The notes: a model not told the origin generated them from the sequence alone. A stretch of DNA of 64,000 nt from Paracoccus yeei ATCC BAA-599 (GCF_000622145.1 NZ_JHWH01000015.1:1-64000); one strand, 5' to 3'. Counted from the first letter of the stretch, positions 39,606-48,965 are shown. A program made the numbers and translations.

Positions 39606-41639
39606 ATGTATGTGATGCATGTGGCCCTTGCAGGCTGTCTCGGACCGCCGCCGATCCGCCATGGGCTGACGCAGGACACCGGCGGCGCGCTGGCCTATGT
39701 CCTGGGCGCGGCCGAGGCGCAGGCCCTGCGTTCCGACACCGAGGCCGTTGACATCGTCACCCGGCGCTTCGACGACCCCGCGCTGGGGGCGGACCACGAC
39801 CTGCCGATGCAGCAGCTGGGCCCGCGGCTGCGCATCATCCGCATCGCCTCGGCTTCGCGCGGCTATCTGGCCCAGCCCGATCTTGGCCCCGAGCTGCCGG
39901 ATCTCGCGCTGGCCTTTCTGGGGCTCTTGTCGATGCTGCCGCGCCGGCCGGACCTGATCCACTGCCACGGCGCCGAGGCCATGGTGCTGGGCCGGGCGGC
40001 GCGGGCGCGCCACCGCATGCCGCTGCTTTATACTCCCCATGCGCACAGCCTCAGGGCGCGGCTCGACGCACCCCCGCCGCAGGCGCTGCGCGACCAGCTG
40101 GCCCGCGAACGCACCGCCCTGCGCGAGGCCGACGCCATCATCGCCTCGACCCGGGACGAGGCCGAGCGCCAGATCGCCGCCTACGACCCGCTGGCTGCCG
40201 GGCGGGTCTGGCGCATCAACCCCGGCGTCGCGCTGCCCCGGCCGCGCGGCGACGCCCGCGCGCTGCTGGCCACGCTCGACCGGCCCGAGGCGCCGTTTCT
40301 TCTGGCCATCGCCCGGCCGGTGCGGCAGAAAAACCTGATGGGGCTGCTGGACGCCTATATCGCCTCGCCCGCGCTGCAGGCGCGCGCCAACCTGGTGATC
40401 CTGGCCGGCCAGCCGGGGGGCGAGGCCGAGCAGCGCGCGATCCGCCGTGAACTGACGCTGCGGGCCGCCTCGGCGGGGCTCGGGGGCAAGGTGCTGATGC
40501 CGCACAGCCACGACCCGGGCATCGTGCCGCTGCTTTACGCGCGCTGCGCGATCCAGCGCGGCGTCCTGGTGAACCCCGCGCTGCACGAATCCCTTGGACT
40601 GACACTGATCGAGGCGGCCCGTTTCGGCCTGCCGGTCGTCGCCACCCGCAACGGCGGCCCGCAAGCCATCCTCGACCGCATCGGCCACGGGCTGGCGGTC
40701 GATCCCGCCCGGCCCCGCGCCATCGCCGCCGCCTGCCTGCGGCTGGTGCGCGACGCGGGCCTGTGGCGGCGGCTGTCGCAGAACGCCCGCAACGGCCAGG
40801 GACAGTTCAGCTGGGACCGCTGGGCCGAGCGCGTCGCGACCATCGCCGCACGGCTCCTCTCGCCCCGCGCGCCGTTCCGGCCCGGCCCCCTGCCCCGCAC
40901 GATCCTGGCCTTCGACCTCGATGCGACGCTCAGCGGCTGCCCGGTCGGCGCGCTCCGCTTCTCGGACTGGGCGCAGGGCGCGGACGGGCGCGGCCAGCGC
41001 ATCGTGCTGACCACCGAGGCCCCCGTGTCCGAGGCGCGCGGCCAGCTTGCCGACTGGTCCCTGCCCGAGCCGCAGGTCCTCATCACCTCGCTCGGGTCCG
41101 AGATCTGGCGCCCGCACCATCGCGGCGCCCTGCGCCTGTGCATCGACTATGCCGCCTGGGTCACCGAGGGCTGGCACCGCGCCGCCGTCCGCGAGGCGAT
41201 CGAGGCGCTGGGGCTCGACTGGCGCGCGGCCCACGAACAGCGCGCCTGGCGGCTGGCGCTGTCAGGCACCCCCGCCGACGCCGCCCGCGTGACCGCCGCC
41301 CTGGGCGCGCAGGGCCTTCAGGCCCGCGTCATCGCCTCGGGCGCGGGGACCATCGACGTGCTGCCCCGCCGCGCCGGCAAGCCCGAGGCCCTGGCCTTCG
41401 AGGCGCGCCGCCTGGGCCTGTCGCTGGCCGATTGCGTGGCGGCGGGCGACGGCGCGCGCGACACCGCCCTGCTGGCGGCGGCGGGCCGAGCCATCCTGGT
41501 CGGCGCCAGCGCACCCGCCCTGCCCGACCGCCCCGGGCTTTACCGCGCCCGCGCCGCCCACGGCGTCGGCGTGGTCGAGGGGCTGGCGCATTTCGACCTG
41601 GGCGCCGCCGCCCAGCCCCGGGGCATCCCCGCGGAATGA
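39606..41639 (+). CDS. Sucrose-phosphate synthase-like protein with fused phosphatase domain
   Basis: A 677-residue cytoplasmic protein. Residues 1 to about 430 are a family-4 glycosyltransferase: MHVALAGCLG, GLTQDTGGALAYVL near the start, IHCHGAEAMVLGR and TPHAHSLR, and the nucleotide-sugar site HESLGLTLIEA. From about residue 434 there is a HAD domain starting FDLDATLSG (DxDxT nucleophile), with VAAGDGARD near the end, similar to sucrose-6-phosphate phosphatase. The whole matches bidomain sucrose-phosphate synthases of halotolerant proteobacteria, which make the osmolyte sucrose. The start at 39606 gives the family N-terminus, though the ribosome site is weak. Confidence 0.72.
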   Translation: MYVMHVALAGCLGPPPIRHGLTQDTGGALAYVLGAAEAQALRSDTEAVDIVTRRFDDPALGADHDLPMQQLGPRLRIIRIASASRGYLAQPDLGPELPDLALAFLGLLSMLPRRPDLIHCHGAEAMVLGRAARARHRMPLLYTPHAHSLRARLDAPPPQALRDQLARERTALREADAIIASTRDEAERQIAAYDPLAAGRVWRINPGVALPRPRGDARALLATLDRPEAPFLLAIARPVRQKNLMGLLDAYIASPALQARANLVILAGQPGGEAEQRAIRRELTLRAASAGLGGKVLMPHSHDPGIVPLLYARCAIQRGVLVNPALHESLGLTLIEAARFGLPVVATRNGGPQAILDRIGHGLAVDPARPRAIAAACLRLVRDAGLWRRLSQNARNGQGQFSWDRWAERVATIAARLLSPRAPFRPGPLPRTILAFDLDATLSGCPVGALRFSDWAQGADGRGQRIVLTTEAPVSEARGQLADWSLPEPQVLITSLGSEIWRPHHRGALRLCIDYAAWVTEGWHRAAVREAIEALGLDWRAAHEQRAWRLALSGTPADAARVTAALGAQGLQARVIASGAGTIDVLPRRAGKPEALAFEARRLGLSLADCVAAGDGARDTALLAAAGRAILVGASAPALPDRPGLYRARAAHGVGVVEGLAHFDLGAAAQPRGIPAE

Positions 41640-41687
41640 TCGCGCCCCGCGCCCTTTCGCTTCATCCGCCGGCCAAGGCCGCCTGAC

Positions 41688-42776
41688 ATGCGCATCGCCC
41701 TGCTCGCGCCCCTGCGCCATCCGATCAAGCCCCCCTTCATGGGCGGGCTCGAGGCGCATTGCTGGCATCTCGCGCGCGGGCTCAAGGCGCGCGGCCACCA
41801 GGTCACGCTGTTCGCCTCGGGCGACAGCGACGTGGGCGTGCCGGTCTTTCCCGTGCTGCGCCGCCACGCCCGGGCGGATTTTCCCGACCCCGCGCGCCAG
41901 GGCGGCGCCCATCTGGCCGCGATCCTCGACGCCGCGATGCAGCGCGCCTGCGACCGGATCGCGCAGGGCATCGCGCAGGGCGGCTTCGACGTGGTCCATG
42001 ACGCCAGCCAGCACCCCCGCCCGCTGGCGCTGGCGGCGCGCGGCCAGCCCTGCGTCACCGCGCTGCACGGGCCCCCGGCCCCGGCGCTGCAGCGCGCGAC
42101 CCTGGACCAGCCCGGCGCGCGCTTCACCCTGCCCTCGGAACACCAGCGCAGGGTCTGGTGGCCCGGCGCGGCGCCCGCGCGGGTGGCGGTCGTTCACCCC
42201 GGAATCGACCCCGGGCGCTGGCCGTTCTCGCCCCTGGGCAACGGCACCCTGGTCTGGTCCGGCCGCATGCGGCCCGAAAAGGGGCCGCAGCTCGCCGCCC
42301 AGACCGCCGCCCGGCTGGGCATGCCGCTGACGCTTTACGGCATGGTCGAGGACCGGGCCTGGTTCGACGGCGCCGTGCGTCCCTTCCTGGGCGGGCGAAT
42401 CCGCTATGGCGGGCATCTGGGGCAGGACGACCTGGCCCGCGCGCTCGGCGCGGCCTCGGTGCTGCTGTTCACCCCGGTGGGCGACGAACCCTTCGGCCGC
42501 GCCGCGGTCGAGGCCATGGCCACGGGCCTGCCGGTGGCAAGCTTCGATCAGGGCGCGGCGCGCGAGGTGATCGGCGATGCCGGCGCCTTCGCGGGCGACC
42601 CCCTGCCGCAGGCGCTGGCCCCCGCCATCCGCCAGGCGCTGGCGATCCCCCGCGACCGGCCGCGCAACCGGGTCGAGCGCCTGTTCACCCTTTCGGGGAT
42701 GCTTCAGGGCTACGAGGCGCAATACCGCGCGGCCATCGCAGACCGGGCCGGCGCCGCCCCGCCCCTCGCCCACTGA
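41688..42776 (+). CDS. Family-4 glycosyltransferase
   Basis: A 362-residue cytoplasmic glycosyltransferase. The N-terminus IALLAPLRHPIKPPFMGGLE carries the GGxE element, a middle GRMRPEKGPQLA begins the donor domain, and DEPFGRAAVEAMATGLPV is the E-x7-E nucleotide-sugar site. It is 48 bases downstream of the sucrose-phosphate synthase-like gene on the same strand, so the two may act in one pathway, for example in making a sucrose-derived or other glucosyl solute. Substrates cannot be read from the sequence. It converges on the rep gene. Confidence 0.82.
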   Translation: MRIALLAPLRHPIKPPFMGGLEAHCWHLARGLKARGHQVTLFASGDSDVGVPVFPVLRRHARADFPDPARQGGAHLAAILDAAMQRACDRIAQGIAQGGFDVVHDASQHPRPLALAARGQPCVTALHGPPAPALQRATLDQPGARFTLPSEHQRRVWWPGAAPARVAVVHPGIDPGRWPFSPLGNGTLVWSGRMRPEKGPQLAAQTAARLGMPLTLYGMVEDRAWFDGAVRPFLGGRIRYGGHLGQDDLARALGAASVLLFTPVGDEPFGRAAVEAMATGLPVASFDQGAAREVIGDAGAFAGDPLPQALAPAIRQALAIPRDRPRNRVERLFTLSGMLQGYEAQYRAAIADRAGAAPPLAH

Positions 42777-42788
42777 ACCGCCCCTGCC

Positions 42789-43970
42789 CTAGTCCCCCAG
42801 GCCCGCCAGCAGCCCGGGCGACATCTCCTCCCAGAAGGCGGCGACGCGGGCGCTGTTCAGGGGCGACATCCAGCCGTGGCGCTCGAAATCGTCGCGCAGC
42901 GGTCCGGCGGGCAGTTGCGCGGCGAACAGCCGCCGGTCGGCGTCGCGCTGCGTGGGCGTGCGCGCCTTGACCGCGGCCAGGATGCGGCGCAGCCGCTCGG
43001 CCCGGCCGGCCGGCACGGCGCTGGCCTCGACCGGCCCGGGCACGCCATAGCCGCCCTCCAGCGCCGCCGTCAGATAGCCCAGCTTGCTTTTCACGTTCTT
43101 GCGCGATTCGACATAGTCCAGCCGCGCCGTCACCTGTTCCTCGCCATGGCTCGCCAGCCATTGCCGCGCCAGCCGGTCGCTGACCCCCAGGCCCTGCAGC
43201 CGGGCATAGACCGCGCCGTGCCGCACCCCCTCGCCATCGTCCATGTCCAGGATCGCCAGCTGCGGGTTTTCCTTGATGCGGAACCGCAGGTCGGTGACGA
43301 CCCGGCCCTGCTTGCGGGTCTCGGGGGTCAGGATGATGTTGCTGGTGCGGTTCACCTCGTCCACGGCGGGCTTGATGACCTTGGCGTTCAGGTGCTTGAA
43401 GGTCTCGTAATAGGCCGACCCGTCCACCCCCATCAGCCGCCGGAACAGGTCCAGCGGCCACCACCCGGTCGAGCCGGTCCGCACGAAGCGATAGCAGTTC
43501 TCGTACAGCGCCAGCGCGTGCCCGCTGGTAAAGCGGCGCTGGATGTTCAGGTTGATCAGCGCAAAGACCTTGGGGTCGTGCAGCTTCTCGGCCAGGGCCG
43601 GCGAATAGGCGTATTCGCAGATCCCGCCCTTCAGCTTGGCATAGCTCAGCAGGCTGCTGACGCCCCATTCCTGCTGCCCCTTCTCGTCCAGCATGTCCCA
43701 TTCGGCGACCGTCTCGGCCAGGCCGCGCAGGGATTGCTTCAGCGTGTCCATGTCGTTCGAATTATAGCCGATCATCAGGCACAGGGTGCGGGCGTCGATC
43801 TGGTGCCGACTCTGGCTGGTCAGCGTGTCATAGGCATTCAGCAGCAGCACGTTCGACAGCTTGCGCTGCAAAAGCGTCAGCTTGCCCGAGACATGGATCG
43901 CCGCGACATGTTTCTTGACCGCGCCCCGCCGCAGCGCGCCGCTCAGCCGCTCCCGTGGAATGTCGTCCAT
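42789..43970 (-). CDS. Plasmid replication initiator (Rep_3/RepB-like)
   Basis: A 393-residue DNA-binding initiator. The segment from KKHVAAIHVSGKLTLLQRKL through LCLMIGYNSND and RRFTSGHALALYENCYRF resembles the tandem winged-helix region of Rep_3 initiators common in Rhodobacterales plasmids, and the second half is basic. The start at 43970 begins the family N-terminus; the frame opening at 44045 is less likely. It is divergent from parA, and the iterons at 44092-44320 lie upstream. It should bind those iterons and open the origin. Assignment to Rep_3 rather than another rep class is from memory of the family. Confidence 0.8.
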   Translation of the reverse strand: MDDIPRERLSGALRRGAVKKHVAAIHVSGKLTLLQRKLSNVLLLNAYDTLTSQSRHQIDARTLCLMIGYNSNDMDTLKQSLRGLAETVAEWDMLDEKGQQEWGVSSLLSYAKLKGGICEYAYSPALAEKLHDPKVFALINLNIQRRFTSGHALALYENCYRFVRTGSTGWWPLDLFRRLMGVDGSAYYETFKHLNAKVIKPAVDEVNRTSNIILTPETRKQGRVVTDLRFRIKENPQLAILDMDDGEGVRHGAVYARLQGLGVSDRLARQWLASHGEEQVTARLDYVESRKNVKSKLGYLTAALEGGYGVPGPVEASAVPAGRAERLRRILAAVKARTPTQRDADRRLFAAQLPAGPLRDDFERHGWMSPLNSARVAAFWEEMSPGLLAGLGD

Positions 43971-44091
43971 GCGGACCCGTCCTCTCTGCCCGTTCCTGCC
44001 TTTGCGGCTTGGCGCCAGTCTACGCCAAAAGGTGCCCGGCCACAACGCGCGCGCAGGTGCCTCGGGACGCCGTCCGCGCTGTTCGGGACCG

Positions 44092-44320
44092 TCCCGGAAA
44101 CGGGTCCCTCACGCCTTCGGCGGGCCCGAAAGGCACCCGTTTCCGGGATGGCCCGGCGTGATCCGGCCGGGTTTGGCGCCCCTGGTGCCAGCCTGAACCC
44201 GCCTTTGGCCCCCTTCCCGCAGACGGAACCCCGTTATCCCGCGAATCGGTGCCCTGAGCCCCGTATCCGGGCACCTTCGATCCCGGAATCGGGTCCCCGT
44301 GGTCCTGTATCCGGGTGCCT
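44092..44320. repeat. Iteron-like repeats of the origin
   Basis: Near-identical 17-base units: TCCCGGAAACGGGTCCC at 44092-44108; its inverted relative at 44132-44148; TCCCGCGAATCGGTGCC at 44237-44253; TCCCGGAATCGGGTCCC at 44281-44297. Two more units share GTATCCGGG plus CACCTT or TGCCTT at 44263-44277 and 44307-44321. The core is a partial palindrome CCCG/CGGG. They are the probable binding sites of the Rep protein. Confidence 0.75.
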
Positions 44321-44427
44321 TTGGCCTGTCATCATCCTGATCTTTCTGGACTTTCCCGCTTCAAAGCCTTTAAACCTCTGAAAGAGAAGACAAACTTTCC
44401 GCTGTTGCTTTTCGGGTATGGATGGGG

Positions 44428-44444
44428 GGTTTTGCTGCGAAACC
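44428..44444. promoter_or_regulatory. parS-like palindrome 1, upstream of parA
   Basis: GGTTTTGCTGCGAAACC, an imperfect palindrome centred on T with one mismatched pair. It shares the GTTTYGCNGCGAAAC core with sites inside parB and just after parB. It lies about 87 bases upstream of the parA start, where it could serve as a centromere or as an operator for parAB. Confidence 0.7.
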
Positions 44445-44530
44445 GGCGCGGGGCGATTCCCTCGCCGCGGTCCATGTGCAATAGTTTGCCCAAAACACCA
44501 AAAGCAGCAGCACGTCGCAAAGGTAGCAGG

Positions 44531-45919
44531 ATGTCATCAGGCAAGGACCCCCTTCCCCCCTATTTCAACATCGACCCCGCCCGGGCCGCGCAGCGCCTGT
44601 CCGAGCCGATCGACACCGCCCGATTCGCCCGGGCCGCGGCCTTCGCCGCCCGCGGCCGGCAGGACCTGGCCGAGCGCGGCTACGCCCCCGACGGCCGCAA
44701 GCGCCTGCGCCGCTTTTCCACCTGGGAGGTCTGCCGCTACCTGATCCCGGTCGCGCCCGCCCATTTCCGCCGGGTGCTGCTCAGGAACCCCGACCTGCCC
44801 CAGGGCCAGGGCGAGGGCAATTCGAAATGGTTCAGCCTCGAGGACGTGTTGCGCCTGCGCGACCATTTCGCGGCCGAGGGCGCGGCGGGCCGCGAATACC
44901 GCCCCTGGCGCCCCGAGGGGCTGCCGGCCAAGATCCTGGCGGTCGCGAACTTCAAGGGCGGCGTCGGCAAGACCTCGACCGCCGCCCATATCGCCATGTC
45001 GGCCGCGCTCGACGGCTACCGGGTGCTGGTCGTGGACCTGGACAGCCAGGGCAGCATGACCTCGATCATGGGGGGCAAGGTGGCTGACGAATGGTCGACC
45101 GCCTTTCCGCTGATGGCCAAGGATTATGCCATGGCGCTTCGGGACGAAAACCAGGTCCGCGCGGCGGCGGGCCAAGCCGCCCTGCCCTTCGACGAGACCC
45201 TGACCGAGGCCCTGACCATCTCTGCCCAGGACCTGATCCAGCCCACGCATTGGCCGAACATCGACCTGCTCGGGGCGCAGCTGAACCTCTACTGGGCCGA
45301 ATTCCAGGTTCCGGTCTGGCGCATGGGCCTGCGCAGCTGGCCGTTGTGGGACGCGCTTGGCAATGCGCTGGTCAACGACGGCATCGTCGACCGCTACGAC
45401 ATCATCATCCTCGACACGCCGCCGGCGCTTGGCTACCTGACGATCAACGCCCTGGCCGCCGCCGATATCCTGCTGGTGCCGCTGGGCGCGTCCTTCCTTG
45501 AGTTCGACTCGACGGGCCGGTTCTTCGACATGCTCTATTCGACCTTCGCCAGCGTCGAAGAGGGCGAGAACGCCGCCCGCCGGCGCGAGGGCCTGCCCGA
45601 GATGCGCTTCGAATGGGACGCGGTGCGCGCCATCATCACCCGCTTCGACGCCGCCCAGCAGACCGACTTGGCCAATGTGATCCAGGCGTATTTCGGCGAT
45701 TTCATGACCACCTATCGCCAGGAGCTGACCGCCATGGTCGGCCAGGCCGGGGAGCAGGTGAACGGCATCTACGAGGCCGATTACCGCGAGTTCAACCGCG
45801 ACACCTATGTCCGGGGCCGCGAGACCTTCGACCGCACCTGGGCCGAGGTCAAGGAGCTGATCCTGGGCACCTGGTGGCGCGACCTGCAGATGAACGAGAA
45901 GGAGCAGGCCAATGGCTAA
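44531..45919 (+). CDS. parA: Plasmid partition ATPase ParA
   Basis: A 462-residue protein. The N-terminal 130 residues include a helix-turn-helix region (WEVCRYLIPVAPAHFRRVLL) and make it a type Ia ParA/RepA-like protein that can also repress its own promoter. The Walker-type ATPase follows: NFKGGVGKTST is the deviant P-loop, then VVDLDSQGS and IIILDTPPALGY. It moves plasmid copies apart along the nucleoid with ParB. The stop overlaps the parB start (ATGGCTAA). It is divergent from rep across the origin. Confidence 0.92.
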   Translation: MSSGKDPLPPYFNIDPARAAQRLSEPIDTARFARAAAFAARGRQDLAERGYAPDGRKRLRRFSTWEVCRYLIPVAPAHFRRVLLRNPDLPQGQGEGNSKWFSLEDVLRLRDHFAAEGAAGREYRPWRPEGLPAKILAVANFKGGVGKTSTAAHIAMSAALDGYRVLVVDLDSQGSMTSIMGGKVADEWSTAFPLMAKDYAMALRDENQVRAAAGQAALPFDETLTEALTISAQDLIQPTHWPNIDLLGAQLNLYWAEFQVPVWRMGLRSWPLWDALGNALVNDGIVDRYDIIILDTPPALGYLTINALAAADILLVPLGASFLEFDSTGRFFDMLYSTFASVEEGENAARRREGLPEMRFEWDAVRAIITRFDAAQQTDLANVIQAYFGDFMTTYRQELTAMVGQAGEQVNGIYEADYREFNRDTYVRGRETFDRTWAEVKELILGTWWRDLQMNEKEQANG

Positions 45920-47015
45920 GCGCAGGCGTCTGGAAACCCCGAGCAGCGCCGATCTGAGCCGGATCGAAGAGCAGTTTCGCAGCGAAACCTCGCTGCCGAG
46001 CCTTGGGCGGGGGATTGCCCCGATTGCCCAGGTGGCGGCGGAAAGCGCTGCCGTCGCCAGCCCGGAAAGCGCCGCCGCGCGGGCCGCACGGGCCAAGGCC
46101 GAGGCCGATGCGGCCCGCCTGCAGGAGGCCGAGACGCGCGGCCTGCTGATCGCCGAACTGCCGATCGACCAGATCGACGAGGCCGCGATGATCCGCGACC
46201 GCATGGTCATGACCGAGGAGGATATGCAGGAACTGCGCCTGTCCATCGCCGCCCATGGCCTGCGCCTGCCGATCGAGGTGTTCGAGACAGGCGACGGTAC
46301 GCCCCCGCGCTATGGGCTGCTCTCGGGCTATCGCCGGCTGCACGCCGTCCGGGCGCTCCATGCGCTGACCGGCGACGACCGCTATGCCCGCATCCGCGCC
46401 CTGATCCGCCCCCGGGCCGAGGCGGACGCCGCCTTCGTCCTGATGGTCGAGGAGAACGAGGTCCGCGAGGAGCTGAGCCATTTCGAACGCGGCCGCATCG
46501 CCGTCATCGCCGCGAACCAGGGCGCCTTCGCCAACACCGAGGACGCGGTTAACAAGCTTTTCGCCAGCGGCTCGAAGGCCAAGCGATCGAAGGTCCGCTC
46601 CTTCGCGCTGATCTTCGAGGAGCTGGGCGACATGCTGCGATTCCCCGAGGCGCTGACCGAACGGCGGGGGCTGCGCCTGTCGACGGCCCTGCGCGGCGGG
46701 GCCGAGACCCGCATCCGCCAGGCCCTGTCCGTGGCCGACCCCGAGGATGCCGAGGAGGAATGGCAGCTGATCGAGGCGGTGCTGGAGGCGGCCGAGGTCC
46801 GGCCGCGCGATCCGTCCCGGGGCGGCCGGCCCAAGGCGCGCGTCCCGCCGCAGGTCGGCTGGCTGGACGATGTGACCATCCGCACCACCAGCGGCATCAC
46901 CATCCGCCGTGGGAAAGAGGGCAGGGCCCATGTCCTGCGGCTTGAGGGCGAGCCCCTGCACGACGAACTGATGGACATGCTGATGGTTCACATCCGCTCG
47001 GTCCTAGAGCGCTGA
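45912..47015 (+). CDS. parB: Plasmid partition protein ParB
   Basis: A 367-residue centromere-binding protein. The ParB/Srx-type N-terminal domain has ELPIDQIDE, LRLSIAAHGLRLPIEV, GLLSGYRRLHAVRAL (the CTP-binding GxRR region) and VEENEVREELSHFERGR. A helix-turn-helix region (VNKLFASGSKAKRSKVRSFALI) and a C-terminal dimerisation part follow. It binds parS sites, here probably the palindrome found before parA, inside this gene and just after its stop. It is cotranscribed with parA. Confidence 0.92.
   Translation: MAKRRRLETPSSADLSRIEEQFRSETSLPSLGRGIAPIAQVAAESAAVASPESAAARAARAKAEADAARLQEAETRGLLIAELPIDQIDEAAMIRDRMVMTEEDMQELRLSIAAHGLRLPIEVFETGDGTPPRYGLLSGYRRLHAVRALHALTGDDRYARIRALIRPRAEADAAFVLMVEENEVREELSHFERGRIAVIAANQGAFANTEDAVNKLFASGSKAKRSKVRSFALIFEELGDMLRFPEALTERRGLRLSTALRGGAETRIRQALSVADPEDAEEEWQLIEAVLEAAEVRPRDPSRGGRPKARVPPQVGWLDDVTIRTTSGITIRRGKEGRAHVLRLEGEPLHDELMDMLMVHIRSVLER
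45973..45989. promoter_or_regulatory. parS-like palindrome 2, inside parB
   Basis: AGTTTCGCAGCGAAACC; the central GTTTCGC-A-GCGAAAC (45974-45988) is a perfect 7-1-7 palindrome. It is in the coding region near the start of parB. Same core as the copies at 44428 and 47016. Confidence 0.7.
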
Positions 47016-47032
47016 GGTTTCGCCGCGAAACC
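47016..47032. promoter_or_regulatory. parS-like palindrome 3, immediately after parB
   Basis: GGTTTCGCCGCGAAACC is a perfect 8-1-8 palindrome starting at the base after the parB stop codon. Shares its core with the two other sites. Position next to parB is typical of parS. Confidence 0.75.
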
Positions 47033-47089
47033 CCGCGCCGGCCCTGTTTTCCCTTGCGAATCCGGGACGGGCGCGGTCATCTGGGCGGG

Positions 47090-47108
47090 GCCCGGGCGAT
47101 TCCCGGGC
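47090..47108. other. Hairpin in the parB-cysK gap
   Basis: GCCCGGG and CCCGGGC flank CGATT, a 7-bp stem just upstream of the ribosome site of the cysteine synthase gene. No T-run follows. It may end parAB transcripts or shape the leader of the next gene. Confidence 0.4.
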
Positions 47109-47130
47109 ACAAGGACGGAGGGCTTGGACG

Positions 47131-48213
47131 ATGGCAGCGCAAGGCACCAGGACGACCGAGGGCCGAGGTCGGCTTTACGACAGCATCCTGGACACGGTGG
47201 GCAACACGCCCGTGGTGCGGATCAACAACCTGGCGCCCGAGGGGGTCAGGATTTATGTCAAATGCGAATTCTTCAACCCGGCCGCCTCGGTCAAGGACCG
47301 GCTGGCGCTGAACATCATCGAAGAGGCCGAACGTTCGGGCGCGCTGAAGCCGGGCCAGACCGTGGTCGAGGCGACCAGCGGCAACACCGGCATCGGGCTG
47401 GCCATGGTCTGCGCGCAAAAGGGCTATCCGCTGGTCGTGACCATGACCGAAAGCTTTTCGGTCGAGCGTCGGCGGCTGATGCGGATGCTGGGGGCCAAGG
47501 TGGTGCTGACGCCCAAGGCCGAAAAGGGCACCGGCATGTATGCCAAGGCGGTGGAACTGGCCGAGGCGCATGGCTGGTTCCTGGCCCACCAGTTCGAGAC
47601 GCGGGCCAATGCCGATATCCACGAGACCACGACCGCGCGGGAAATCATCAATGATTTCAAGGATGAAAGGCTCGATTACGTGGTCACGGGCTATGGCACG
47701 GGCGGCACGGTCACGGGGCTGGGCCGGGTCCTGCGCCGCGAGCGCCCCGAAACCCGGATCGTGCTGACCGAGCCCGCGAACGCCGCCCTGGTGTCCAGCG
47801 GCACGCCGCAGCAGCGCGGGCCCGTTCATGCGCCGGCCGGAAGCCACCCGGCCTTCGAGCCGCATCCGATCCAGGGCTGGACCCCCGACTTCATTCCCTA
47901 TGTCCTGCAGGAGACCCTGGATTCGGGTACCTATGACACGCTGGTCACGGTGCCGGGGGCCGAGGGTATCGCCTGGGCCAGGCAGCTTGCCGCGCGCGAG
48001 GGCATCCTGACCGGCATCTCGGGCGGGGCGACCTTTGCCGTCGCCATGCGCATCGCCGAAGGGGCCGAGCCGGGCGCGACTATTCTGGCCATGCTGCCCG
48101 ACACCGGGGAACGCTATCTCTCGACGCCCCTGTTCCAGGACATCGGCGAGGACATGGACGACGCGGAACGGGCGCTTTCGGAATCGACGCCCGGATACCG
48201 CATGGGGGCATAG
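47131..48213 (+). CDS. cysK: Cysteine synthase (O-acetylserine sulfhydrylase)
   Basis: A 360-residue fold-type II PLP enzyme that makes L-cysteine from O-acetylserine and sulfide. The Schiff-base lysine is Lys55 in ASVKDR, the substrate loop is TSGNTG at 82-87, and the phosphate-binding loop is GTGGT at 189-193. HPIQGW marks the CysK family, though the surrounding loop ([19 protein letters not shown]) is longer than in enteric CysK and the protein is about 40 residues longer. A GGAGG site lies upstream of the ATG. It stands alone downstream of parB. A cystathionine-type beta-synthase role is possible but less likely. Confidence 0.85.
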   Translation: MAAQGTRTTEGRGRLYDSILDTVGNTPVVRINNLAPEGVRIYVKCEFFNPAASVKDRLALNIIEEAERSGALKPGQTVVEATSGNTGIGLAMVCAQKGYPLVVTMTESFSVERRRLMRMLGAKVVLTPKAEKGTGMYAKAVELAEAHGWFLAHQFETRANADIHETTTAREIINDFKDERLDYVVTGYGTGGTVTGLGRVLRRERPETRIVLTEPANAALVSSGTPQQRGPVHAPAGSHPAFEPHPIQGWTPDFIPYVLQETLDSGTYDTLVTVPGAEGIAWARQLAAREGILTGISGGATFAVAMRIAEGAEPGATILAMLPDTGERYLSTPLFQDIGEDMDDAERALSESTPGYRMGA

Positions 48214-48293
48214 CGCCGGGGCAGGGCGGTGGAACACGCCTTGGCTTTCTGCTAACCCCGGCCGCGACGGCGACGGCGACGGCAGGGGACGGC

Positions 48294-48965
48294 ATGGACG
48301 GGTTCGACGAGATCTTGCGGCGGCGGCGTTCGTGCCGGGCGTTCCGGCCGGGTGCGGTGCCGCGCGCGACCATCGAGGAGATCCTGCGCCTGGCCCGGAC
48401 CGCGCCCAGCGGTGCGAACCTGCAACCGGGCCGCTTCCATGTGCTGGCGGGCGCGGCGCTGGCCGGGCTAGTGGCGGGCCTTGAGGCGGCCATCGCGGCC
48501 GGAACCCCTGAAAGCAAGGAATACGGCTGGTTCCCCGAACCGATGCCGCCCGTGCTGAAGGCGCGGCAGCGCGCGGCGGGCCATGCGCTTTATCGTGCGC
48601 TGGGGATCGAGCGGCGCGACCTGGAGGGACGGCGGCGCCAGTTCCGGCGCAACTATGCCTTTTTCGGGGCGCCGGTCGGGGTGGTCGTGACGATCGACCG
48701 ACGCATGGGCCCAGGCGGATTCATGGACCTGGGGATGAGCCTGATGGCGCTGCTGCTGGCGGCCGAGGCGCGGGGTCTGGGCGCGACCGGCATCGGCGCG
48801 CTGGCGAATTACGGGCCGCAGGTCCACGCCCTGCTGGACCTGCCCGAGAATGAGATGGTGGTCTGCGGCGTGGCGCTTGGCTGGCCCGACCGCGACGCGC
48901 CGGAAAACGCGCTGCGCACCGAACGCGCGGCGCTGGAGGAATACGCCACCTTCCGGGGGCTTTAG
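48294..48965 (+). CDS. Nitroreductase-family flavoprotein
   Basis: A 223-residue FMN-dependent oxidoreductase. [21 protein letters not shown], then [17 protein letters not shown], are the family's flavin-binding N-terminal motifs; [19 protein letters not shown] and [11 protein letters not shown] complete the fold. Nitroreductases of this type reduce nitro compounds, quinones or flavins with NAD(P)H. The physiological substrate is not evident. It overlaps tail-to-tail with the thiolase gene. Confidence 0.85.
   Translation: MDGFDEILRRRRSCRAFRPGAVPRATIEEILRLARTAPSGANLQPGRFHVLAGAALAGLVAGLEAAIAAGTPESKEYGWFPEPMPPVLKARQRAAGHALYRALGIERRDLEGRRRQFRRNYAFFGAPVGVVVTIDRRMGPGGFMDLGMSLMALLLAAEARGLGATGIGALANYGPQVHALLDLPENEMVVCGVALGWPDRDAPENALRTERAALEEYATFRGL

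Larger units (their letters stand above)
43971..44530. other. Replication origin region between rep and parA
   Basis: A 560-bp gene-free gap. From the rep side it has iterons (44092-44320), then an A/T-richer stretch at about 44335-44410 (CTTTAAACC, GACAAACTTTCC), then a parS-like palindrome at 44428. An iteron block followed by an A/T-rich unwinding element is the normal plan of an iteron plasmid origin. The rep and parA promoters must also lie here. Confidence 0.75.

Noticed and set aside
44092..44320. Iteron block considered as a CRISPR array
   Set aside because: Units are about 17 bp, partly inverted, irregularly spaced and divergent; no cas genes are nearby.
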